64,000 bases of DNA from Podospora bellae-mahoneyi. Its lineage: Eukaryota > Ascomycota > Sordariomycetes > Sordariales > Podosporaceae. Each line of letters begins with the position of its first letter. Within the stretch, counting starts at the first letter, position 1. Shown here in pieces: positions 54,264 to 64,000 of the stretch. The stretch spans positions 6,262,001 to 6,326,000 of the forward strand of contig NW_026946359.1 of assembly GCF_035222275.1 (NCBI RefSeq), in the 5' to 3' direction. Position numbers and translations under genes: made by a program. The notes under the pieces were generated by a model that was not told where the DNA came from, ran no database searches, and saw only the letters and a list, made by a program, of their open reading frames with translations.

Positions 54264-55747
54264 TTATAGTTTGTGAGGGGGTTGGGATGGGTGGTAATGT
54301 GAATAGAGGGTGGCCAGGGGGATGTACGGGGGAAAGTTGGTGGGTTGAGGAGTGGTTAGAAGGGGTGGTTCTTGGAAGAGAAGGGGGCTGTTGTTTGTGT
54401 TGTATTGAGTTGTGTGGGTTGTCTCCGGCTGTGGCTGTTGTGGGCTGAAGCGATGCAACCGATTTTACTATATCTATTTTTTGCTTTTTATTATTCAATG
54501 CGTTGTTTTTCTTCGAGTAGAACTGCTTGTTGTACTGTGCCATGCAAAATATGTTGGTTCTAGTATAGCGTGCGTGGGAAAAGGGGTAAACAAACAGAGA
54601 AGAAGGGGTAACTGTACGTACACCTAGGGCGACTTCGCAGCATCAGTTGAGAGGACGATAGGGAAATATATGTTAGTAAACTTTAGGAACCGTTTTGAGA
54701 AGTCCATGGGTAGTGAGTGTGTGATTTGGGATGTGTGACCATCTTGGGAATGAGACACCGTTTATACATTCTTTCAAGGCGCGGTTCAGCATGGTTGGTG
54801 CCAGCTACCTATCTTGTCCACGTCGAGGGACCTCAACCCAAGGCAGAGATCATATGATAATCCACATATACGCCCTTTTTCCTCTTCTCCAATTTCTCAC
54901 AAGTTTGGAACATCACGTACCTCGGCATCTTTGACCTGAAGAATGCCCAGCAAGGTCATGGTCAAAGAGGTCCACCTTTTCAGCCCCAACCTGGTTGAGC
55001 TAGAAGCGACATCTGACCCAAGTCTCAGAATGACGTTTACCCACCAAGTGCCCGCGTGACGGGACGGAAAGCTACCTGGTGTGGAAGTTACTTTGGCACC
55101 CCGCTGGAGGGTTGCACCTGGATACCCTGTAGAGAGTACCTGAAATTGTGCGACAGATGAGGCAAGGCAGAGGTAGAGGGTACTCGGCCTGTTGATAAAG
55201 ATAAGAAGCTTGATCTGTGCCAAGACTGGTTCAGATCCCCAACAAAACGCACCTCAAAGGGACTTGAGTGGTCCAGAACAGGCTGATGAACGACGACAAC
55301 CGACGGTTTGCTGCAACAGCTCTCTTCCGAGTTATCCATTATCCATACGCGAATGACAACGGGGCACATGGCTGGTTGTTAACGGAACGGAGACATCACA
55401 CAGCAACTGCGGGTGCAACAACGATATCCCGACGACACTACACTTCGAACTGTTTCTGAAAGAAGGCGGTTGCAAAGTGTAGAGGCTGCATCATCTGCCT
55501 GGAGGTAGAGAGGTGTGTGGGTGCCTGGTGACCAATAACCACCACCCCTTTTATCAAACGGCAACAGCCGCCTGATTTGGCCTTCTCTTTTCCAACCACC
55601 ACCAACCCTTTGTCGAGGTTGGTGCCTACGAACGGAATACACCTCGTTTTCGATCGACACAACCCCTATAACTCCATCAAGCACCATCGACAAAACCGCC
55701 CCCGTCTAGAAAGCATCAGCAACGCCTGCTTCAGACAGCCGCCCACC
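54264..55747. other. Intergenic, 1.5 kb
   Basis: Between sla1 and the TLC-domain gene, both plus strand. Only short frames occur here. The end near 55580-55740 is CT-rich, as expected before a fungal start codon. No gene is called. Confidence 0.45.
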
Positions 55748-56885
55748 ATGCGCGACCCCTTCCCCATCGCCCCGATCCCGGCCCTCTCAGCCTGGATCCA
55801 ACCCTACGCCGACGCCCTTCACCTCCCCACTCTCCCTCTGCACATCCACGAAGTCCTCGGCGCCGCCGCCTTCTACACCTTTGTGCACACCATCCTCTCC
55901 CCCATCATCTCCAACGCCTTCTTCTCGAAATACTACCCCAAGAACCACCGCGCCAGAAAGGCCAACTGGGATGCCCATGTCGTTTCCCTCGCGCAGTCAG
56001 TCCTGATCAACGGGCTGGCGCTATGGACGATGTACTATGACGAGGAGAGGGCCAACAGCGACTGGGAGCAGAGAGTATGGGGGTACACTGGAGCAAGTGG
56101 CATGATCCAGGCTCTGGCAGCGGGATATTTCGTCTGGGACTTGGGAATCACGCTGTTGAATCTGGATATTTTTGGTTTGGGGCTGCTGGCGCATGCGGTG
56201 AGCGCGCTGGCGGTATATACTTTTGGATTCGTACGTTTTGATGCTCCCTCTCTCTCGCCCCCTGTTTTGATGCAGTGCGGTGTACTGACGAAACTACTAG
56301 CGCCCCTATCTGAACTACTACTCCTCCATCTTCATCCTCTACGAGCTCTCCACCCCGTTCCTGAACATCCACTGGTTCTTTGACAAGCTGAACATGACCG
56401 GTTCCAAGCCGCAGCTCTACAACGGGATCGCGCTTTTGGTCGTCTTCTTCTGCTGCAGACTCGTCTGGGGAACGTACCAATCCGCTGTTGTGTATGTTGA
56501 CATGTGGAAGGCTGTGCAGAGGGGCCCCGATGCGGGTTACATTGCTGCCGCGTTTGAGAAGGCTTCTGGGGTGGACAAGAATTTGATGCATTTTGCCAAG
56601 GATGCGGGGCCGGTGCCGGTTTGGTTGGCGGTCACGTACGTGGCGAGCAATCTGACGCTGAACACGCTGAACTGGTATTGGTATTTCAAGATGATTTCTG
56701 CGGTGAAGAAGAGGTTTGAGCCGGCGAAGAAGGAGAAGGCTGCTGTTCCTGCTGGGGGTAAGGGGACTAGCAGTGTGGCGACGGGGCCGATGGTGGGGGA
56801 GAAGCAGGGGCTGAGGCAGAGGGAGCACTCGATTGAGGATGTGGTGCCTGATTCGGAGGAGCTGAGGCAGGGGACTATTCAGTAG
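55748..56885 (+). CDS. TLC-domain membrane protein
   Basis: Exons 55748-56230 and 56301-56885 (70-nt intron, GTACGT...TAG) give 355 residues. TLC (TRAM/LAG1/CLN8) proteins are multi-pass ER or plasma-membrane proteins, many acting on or sensing lipids. Seen: an amphipathic N-terminus; a membrane segment at about 37-55 (GAAAFYTFVHTILSPIISNA); the conserved HVVSLAQSVLINGLALW; AAGYFVWDLGITLLNL; and after the join YYSSIFILYELSTPFLNIHW, a strongly conserved block of this TMEM56-like group, followed by two more spans (NGIALLVVFFCCRLVWGTY and VWLAVTYVASNLTLN). The ceramide synthase double-His signature is absent, so it is not a Lag1 enzyme. The cytosolic tail is charged. Substrate is unknown. Confidence 0.88.
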
Positions 56886-57678
56886 GGATGATGTGTGAAG
56901 GTTGAGAGGGACGTTGGATAGGGGCAATGTGGGGTGTATAGGGGGGGTGTGGTGTTGGTTACTGTGGCCTGGGTTTCTGGGTGATGATGGACGGACGGGT
57001 GGGCGGGCTGTGTGTATAGCTGTCGATGGTTGTTGTTGTTTTTTCTCGTTTTTGCTTACCTCACTACGTAATCATGGGATATGGAGTATTCAAGCTGGCA
57101 TTCGGTCGCTTTTTTTTTATGTCGTGTATGGTGTGTGCACACTTTGGACTGGGATTCGGTTTTTTGGTGATGATGGTGAGATCTTTTTACGAGCCTTGTT
57201 TCTTTCTGTCATTGTTCGGCAGGCTCTGCTGAATACTGAAGACGGGCGGGAGTTTACCTACCTACCTTATCTAGTTGTTCACCCTGGGTACCAAGAGAAA
57301 GGATTAAACTGCTTAACCAAGGTGACTGACGTTTCTGTGGGTTGCCCCTGATGTTGTTGTGACATGTGCCTGTGTGTGTTGACAGAAGGCCTTGAGAGCC
57401 GCTGGGCTGAGTTGAGACAGATGCCCTTTGAAGGTTTCTTAGTGAGACTGGTTTCCATTCCAAATCGATGCCAGTGAAGTAAAAATAAGAAAGTGAATAG
57501 ACAATTTAAAATGGTTTGATACTCAAATGCCCTCATGCCTACCTAAGGTATGTTCAGTCCCCAAAGAGTCAGACCTTGATCTTTGACGATCACCAACTCC
57601 GGCGAGAAGGAAAGTATAATCTCTCACCACAGGCTAGTCTATATGGGCCTCATCATGTATCCTCCAGACCCTTTTGTC

Positions 57679-57689
57679 TTTTTTTTTTC

Positions 57690-57721
<32 letters not shown>

Positions 57722-57724
57722 TTT
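57679..57724. repeat. Pyrimidine tract (T runs with CTTTTT units)
   Basis: Forty-six bases made only of T and C, ending in several CTTTTT units. Confidence 0.9.
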
Positions 57725-59502
57725 AATGAGTATTGTTAGATGTCAGCATTTACCCATCACCAACAATACTTTATTTTCCTTTTCTCACTAGGCTTCTTGG
57801 TGAGTCATGACAGAAGCAGTTGTTGTGTTGCTCTAAACGAGATACTACGTGGGCGTCATGAACCTCTTTCAGTATATCACACCAAGGCAGAATCAATGCA
57901 CATTACATCGCACTACTCACTTTGAACGACTGCAGTTACGTGTTCTTGATTATCAGTTGGAAGGTAGCCGTCAATCTTGAGGAGTAAACTTAAACATCGC
58001 GGTCACTACTTCGCTTTCTGCTTCACAAACTATATCTATTGAGCAGTGTGTAGCTACCTCACGGTTCACGATACTGACCCGGGTCTTGCTGTTCTCCAAG
58101 CCGCTAGTTAGAACATCCCCCTGAAGGGCGAGCACAATCTCAAGACAACCCGGGGTGGAGGCAGTGTTTTAAAAGCGGTTTTGGGTCAGGTAATGAATGT
58201 TTGGGGAGAATGTTTGTCTGTAGCTGAGGGGGCTGAAAAGGGGGGAGGTGGTTGCCATCCGGCCAGACTATTGCCAGGTTTCAACACTGGCAAGGCAAGG
58301 GGAGGCTATTGTTGCCTCTTGAGTCTACCTTAGCCATGGTCTCTCTTCGCCCTGCTCTCTCGGGCGGTGGGATGAGTTGGAGGGGTAAGCCCCTGGGCTT
58401 GGTAGGGACTTCTGAGGTTGAGAACAGGCACCCCCACGTTTGAGGAGGGCTCTCCCACACACACGCCGGCGAGGGACATGTCTCGTGCTACCAACTTGGT
58501 TTTGTGAGTGAATGTGCTGTTCTATTTAGGTTATGCCCTGAAACACCGGGCGCTTGGAGATTTGCTTTGGCTTCCTGTGTGTGCTTTTGTTGGAAATTGT
58601 GTACGCCGCATGGTTTGGTGGAAAGGGGGGGGAGTATGTGTGACGGGATGACAAATCTAGAGCAATGGGAGGTTTGAGATTGAGATGGTAGGAAAGATGG
58701 GATGTTTAGGCAAACATAGAGGTTACGTATGGCCCCCTCCGGTGGTCGGGGTTGTTGGGTGTGGTTGTGTGTGTCATACACAGTGATGGTGATGGTGATG
58801 GTCTGTGAAAACTGACCTTGTGAAATTCAACTCGAGTCTTGAATCTCCAGAATAGGCTATCTGGGAAACTAAATTCTATTGAGAGAGTGTAGACTAGCTT
58901 CGGGCCACTAATTTTGATGTCGTGTCGCGTGTTGACGTCGTTACGGCGAGGAGGGCAGAACTTTGCAAACTGGGCCAAGTGATCATCATTGAATGCCATC
59001 ATGGAATTATCTAGATACCACTTTGAAACCCAACAGGGAAACAGGCACACTACTATCGTCATTCATACTATACACCGCTCTCATATCACCAGTGATACCT
59101 ATATTGAGACGTATTCTCTGATAGATGCATACCTACATATCATCTTCCCCAACCCTCCCTAACAAACAAATCCATCCTCACCTCCCCCCTCGGCGCTACA
59201 CCCTCTCCATCGGGGCTAACAAGAGCCCCTTACCATAATACCCATGAACCTTATTATAGCCTCCTCATGATACAACCGCGTCACGCTGTACATCACCCGG
59301 CAGCACAATACTCACCATCTCTATCCAACAAACACATCTCCAAGGCAACATGAAGCAGCACCAGCCCTACAAAGGCAGGAGACAAAGCACAAAGGAGGCG
59401 GCGTAGAAAAACGCCTGAATGATACCGCATGTACCTACACGACTACTACCCCATACCGACTCACCGCATTCCCTTCCCGCTTTCCCACAAATCCTCCCGT
59501 GG

Positions 59503-59529
59503 GAGAGAGAGAGAGAGAGAGAGAGAGAG
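59503..59529. repeat. (GA)n microsatellite
   Basis: Thirteen and a half perfect GA units. Confidence 0.95.
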
Positions 59530-60101
59530 TGAGTGAGAGAGTGCTCGGCATTTCGCTTCCAGAAGGGAAATTGACCACCACCACCCCTCAAGTCTGGCGA
59601 CAAGGTTTCCAGTCTCGCCTCTCAAGTTCAAGTTCACCTTGCAGCTCGCCTCCCTGGTACGGCTCACCCCCTTCTCCTCGGGTCCTTTCCGATGGCCGTT
59701 AACTTTCCCAACCGTTTGAGGAATCCTTGCCGTGTGTTATCGAGATGAATAGGTGTATGGGCTGACCTGTTGAAGTAGTTGGAAGCTACCTAAGCTCATG
59801 GAGATATCGGGGAATCTTTTGCCTCTGAATAATCACCATCACAATCCCTGAACATGAGAGAAAACACATAAACTGCATACCACACAACCAGGGAAGCCAG
59901 CCAGCTCGCCATGCGGTATTTCGACGTTCCATCCCACCGTTGCCTCTCCCCCGTCAACCCAGAAAGCAGATACCTATACTGCTGTCAAGAACACAGAAAA
60001 ACTTGCTGGTACCTGTCAGGGCCCAACCCAAGCCCGGCCGGCTGGCCACCCGATCCAAGTCTGCAACTTACAGCCAACACCCCCCCCTGGTCAAGAAAAA
60101 G

Positions 60102-60121
60102 GGTCGGATTTTAATCCGGCC
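60102..60121. repeat. Inverted repeat containing CGG-N8-CCG
   Basis: Nine paired bases (one G-T) around a two-base centre; the core reads CGGATTTTAATCCG. This is two CGG half-sites in inverted orientation, eight bases apart, the layout recognised by zinc-cluster dimers. No binding evidence. Confidence 0.6.
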
Positions 60122-60711
60122 ATGTTAATTCAGACCTCGTTGCTTCGAAAAAAAATTAGGCTTCTAGATTGTTTGAGAAACCACTGGTTCGCCACGTTTT
60201 TCTTTTGCTTGAAAGTGGCGTGTTGTGTTTATAATAGCGATCTCCCTGCATGATAGCAGATGCTATCACATAGGTTAGTGACCAGATACATGGAGGCTTC
60301 GCCTCAACACCGACAAGAAATCAAGGCCAAAAGTTCCGACTACAGCCGCGCGTCTGGGCCCGGGGGGGACGGGGGGTGGTAGATAGATAGTTAAGTGGAG
60401 TTTTTGATCTCAATAATGATATGATCTACCCTGCTGTCGGGACCGAAAGCTGTCCGTCGGTGTCGGCGGCGGCTGTGAAGATGGCTTGGTAGGGGCAGGT
60501 AGAAATTGCACTTGGGAAGGCTTGCTAGCTCTATCCGATATCTAATTTGGTCTGTTGTTGTTGATGTTGTTGACGTCCAGTCTCAAGCGCGCTCGTACTC
60601 GTGATGCTTTGACAGCTAAGAGCTCCAGCAAACCACTCTCCCACAGCTTCGTGGCGGCGGCACATTGCAAGAAGCTTGTCTGGCCTCTCTCCCGCATGCC
60701 CTTTCTCCCAC

Positions 60712-60752
60712 CTCTCTCTCTCTCTTTCTCCTTCTCTCTCTCTCTCTCTTCT

Positions 60753-60802
<50 letters not shown>
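60712..60802. repeat. (CT)n microsatellite
   Basis: About 90 bases of CT/TTC pyrimidine repeat, with an uninterrupted CT block of over 40 bases at the right end. Confidence 0.95.
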
Positions 60803-60805
<3 letters not shown>

Positions 60806-63800
60806 CTCTAACCAAATCCCCCCGACTCCTTCCCCTTCACAGTGATGTTAGTGGTAGTCGTCGTCGTCGTCGGCGACCTACTCCAGGAGAAGGAAGAGGC
60901 ACAGCTCCTTTCCATCGGGAAGGATCCATCCCCTTACCTTAACCCCCTACACCACCCAATCTCGAAACAACCGCGCCAAAAAAGCAACACCGCGACGCAC
61001 GTCTCCTCCTCCTCCCACGGCGTTCATCTCGGCAGCATTTCAAGCCTCCCAATGCAAGGAGTTGCAGTTGCATCATGACAAGTTATCTGCGGCGCGTGTT
61101 ATTTTCCTCTCTGTCGACATCATCGACATCCCTTGTTAGAGTTTCACCCAAGCATAACATGGGCAGCAAGCGGACAGCTTCGTAAAGCCTTCTGTTCCGG
61201 TTGGTCCGGCTGGCTGGTGGAATCATGGGGGGAAAGGGGGCGGTGGTGGAACTGCATTACAGTAGTCACTAAAATCAAGGAAGTTGAGTCGTGTACCGTG
61301 TTATTTTTTGCTTGTTGGCAGTGACAAAACTGAGTGAGTGGATGGGTTGTGGGTATCGAGCTGCGCAAATCCCTTACCCACACCGCGTCGTTTAGAAATG
61401 TTCTGCTTGACGGGATATAAACCACCACGATGTGGTTACTCAGCGGTGGAAATTGTTCTGCCACCAAGATTGTTGACAGGTCCTCCGGGCGGGTTGAAAG
61501 GCCCTTTCGCAACCCCTCAGGGTTTGGAATGTCCAGTCATAGTCAGCCACTCTCCCGCCCGAGACACAACCATCAAGGTACCCTACTCCTAACCCTCCTC
61601 CTCCGGCCGCCGCTGCTCCCCACGATGACAAGGTTCCCCAATTTGTTCACCGGTAAGGAAGCCTTGGCTCTGCGCTCCCTATCCGTCCGGTAGGATCAAA
61701 GAACTTTGACAACAACGGACAATGGTACGCTCCTTCCCCCCACAGTCTCTATGCAGGGGGGGCTTCATGAAGGACGGGGTCGTAGTCAGTGGCACAGAGC
61801 GTCTTCGGGCTGGCGAATGAGGAGAGACGACTTCGTATGTGGGTGCTTTGATAGTTTCCATGTGCTAAGGTAGGAAATAGATAGAGTTAGGGAGACAGGG
61901 GAGCCCGAGCTGGCTGGCGTGTACCGGAGCCATCTCCGACAAAACACCAGCCTGTAGAACTGCCTCCCCTTTCCCCTTCTTCCGTGATGCCCGCTCTTGC
62001 TTCCCCGGTCGAGATAAGGTACCTATAAACTTCGGGGAAACGGGCGTGGAGTGCCGGGTTCCATGCGTCTAGAGGAGCATGAGATTCTGACAGATGGCTT
62101 GGATATTCCGTCCTTGCAGCAAACTTGGCTACTGCTGTACTCCGTACTGGGGCCACTGGCGAGCGGAGCATATCTTCCTAGAAGAGAGCGTGCTATCATC
62201 AGGGTCACCGCTCGGACGCCCTGGATATCAAGGTCGGATGCGATGTGATGTGATGATATCCCTTCCGTCTGTTCCGTCCGACTGCCACAACCATAGCAAC
62301 AGAAGAATTTCGAGCTTCTGGAAGAAGTCCCACGCCGCCTCCCCTTCATGTTTCGCATCTTCGACCGCTAAAACGCTTGTCTTGGTCGGTACCAACTACG
62401 CCAGGCGCATATTTGCGAATCCTTCAGCGCCACCATCACATCAAGGTCATTATGTCAGCAGCGGTTACAGTTCTGACGCCAGGCGCTCTGCTTCTAGAAA
62501 GACGCAATATCCAGATGAGCCAAGAATATATCAAGTAATGACGAACGACTATACACTTCAAGAAGTCACCCAGTGCCACCTTGTAGCTTCCGTGGGTAGT
62601 CTAGTCAGGCCCAGAGGCAGGGAAAACTGAGGGCGATAGGCGAGATGATGCAGAGGCTTCATCGTCTAACCAAATCTTACAAGTGTAATAACAACTGTAT
62701 CACTGAAGAAGCCGGGGCGATCATGATGGCAACATTGGCTTCAGGGATGGGACTTTCGTGCAAGTCCGAGCGAAACAGGCAGCGCCGTGTCGTTATGGCG
62801 GTTGAACGCCACAGCGTGTCTTCCGGCCGCCGAGTGATGGGGCTGATGCACAATGAGCCAGCTCGAGCCACACCCGAAACAGAGCCATATTGCCTGATAG
62901 GGCTGATGGTGGCCTTGTGAGTTTTTTGGTTGCAGACCCTGACAAACTGCTGGTGAACGACCGAAGGCTGGCACCATCGGGTTTCTGGATTTGGAAGCCG
63001 GCGAAGGTGCAACAAGAGCCAGTGGTTGGTTGCTTGCAAAGCCTCGGGTATCGATTTCCAATCGCTGATGGATGAGTGTCATCGCGTGGAGACCTCGGAC
63101 TTTGGGTCGCTTTCGAAACGAGTTGCAGTTACTAGTCGGATACGGTAGAGCTCAAGCTTCGCTGGGCCATATGGGCGAATATCGTGATTTGAGAATGTAT
63201 AGTTTCCAACTGCAACTAAGGTTCCAGCGCCAGGCCCCGAAAAGGCAGCTCGATGGCATGGCCGACTAGCTGTGCCTCTCTGGCGGTGTCCGGGTTTCGG
63301 ATTAGCAAAGATTCCCCATGTTGGGTCAGGGTCAGATGGCTGCGAAAGCTCGACCAGGTTAGAGGACGGACGGCTTTTTGAAGAAACAGTCGGAAAACAT
63401 ACCGGATATACCTAGTGATCACCTACTCCACACACGTGTCATCCCAGGTGATTCCTCATGCTCGCGAGTGTGGCGTCTGGCACTCTGGCCCAACTGTGGG
63501 CGGGTTGGTTCATAGCGAGTGGTTATTGTACGACCAACAGCAGTTGTTGTGAACCCATCTGGCATCTGTTGTGGAGCGCGCGGAACTGGGTAAGCCGGTG
63601 GCACGTTGTGTGTGTTTGCGAGATTCGAATCTGACCGGTGTAACTGTCGTTCTCACCGTTTCTCGGTCCAACACTTTTGCTGCCGGCCGCCGTTTGTCCG
63701 AATTGGTTGTCACAAGCCACACGCAGTGGTTCCAGCCTTGAAGAAACGCCCTTTCAGCCACTGACGCACAAGCCCGCCGCCCTACAGGGCTGATGGATCA

Positions 63801-64000
63801 ACTCGTTCGTTCACTGAACTTCTGACCTCGATGTGCAGAACCATCAGACCGCGCAGCTGCTGCAAGACGGTACCTGTTATTTGACTCGCTGACTGCATGC
63901 TGACCCAGAATGACTCCGTAGTAGATAAGCACCATCGCCTTCTCACCGCCCTTATCACATGGACGTTGGGCTGGAGTACTTGTGAACCTCAGCTTGAGCA

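Larger units (their letters stand above)
56886..64000. other. Gene-poor right end, 7.1 kb
   Basis: No supportable protein gene was found on either strand. The stretch holds only short frames without motifs, plus microsatellites at 57679-57724, 59503-59529 and 60712-60802, and an inverted repeat at 60102-60121. GC content looks similar to other intergenic parts, and I saw no transposase or reverse transcriptase motif. It could be the upstream region of a gene beyond the right edge, or contain non-coding transcripts. Confidence 0.5.

Noticed and set aside
62094-62630. 178-codon frame in the right-end gene-poor stretch
   Set aside because: No ATG at its start, no family likeness, and codon use looks random.

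Overview
The window is nuclear DNA of a filamentous ascomycete, most likely a Sordariomycete (Podospora/Chaetomium/Neurospora-like). The basis is gene structure and family content. Genes are compact and mostly carry 0-4 short introns of about 50-210 nt, with GTRNGN donors, CTRAY-like branch sites and YAG acceptors. Coding regions are GC-rich, and every recognisable protein belongs to a family typical of fungal genomes. I saw no CRISPR array, prophage, bacterial operon, transposase or reverse transcriptase. Exon joins were worked out by eye from splice motifs, reading frame and family conservation.

Left part (1-20 kb): a checkpoint clamp loader Rad17/Rad24 runs off the left edge (minus). Then come a questin-oxidase-like (DUF4243) protein (minus), ribulose-phosphate 3-epimerase (plus), a class V PLP aminotransferase (minus), the Tpa1/Ofd1 prolyl hydroxylase (plus), an uncharacterised four-exon fungal protein (plus), a Cys/Met-metabolism PLP enzyme (minus), a membrane-anchored NodB polysaccharide deacetylase (minus) and the vacuolar endopolyphosphatase Ppn1 (minus).

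Middle (20-46 kb): a 2.7-kb gene-free stretch precedes a 1382-residue regulator that combines a Zn-cluster-like motif with several C2H2 fingers (minus, five exons). After another 3.4-kb gap come a small single-pass membrane protein (plus), a long polypurine tract, a 1025-residue methyltransferase with a disordered N-terminus (minus), Tma22/DENR (plus, with a 20-nt exon), a Borealin/Nbl1 chromosomal-passenger subunit (minus), Rpn10 (plus, divergent from Borealin), the TRAPP subunit Trs23 (minus, start codon apparently split by an intron) and a YEA4/SLC35B4 nucleotide-sugar transporter (plus).

Right part (46-64 kb): AMP deaminase, the endocytic adaptor Sla1 and a TLC-domain membrane protein all read rightward. 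They are followed by about 7.1 kb with no supportable gene but several pyrimidine/purine microsatellites.

The genes are mainly housekeeping and do not form one pathway. The most interesting points are a poly-acidic, serine/lysine-rich (PASK-like) tail on the polyphosphatase itself and a similar segment in Tpa1/Ofd1; a Sla1 terminal intron whose retention would replace the NPF tail with a Phe-rich hydrophobic one; the split start codon of TRS23; the Zn-cluster/C2H2 regulator; and the polypurine tract.
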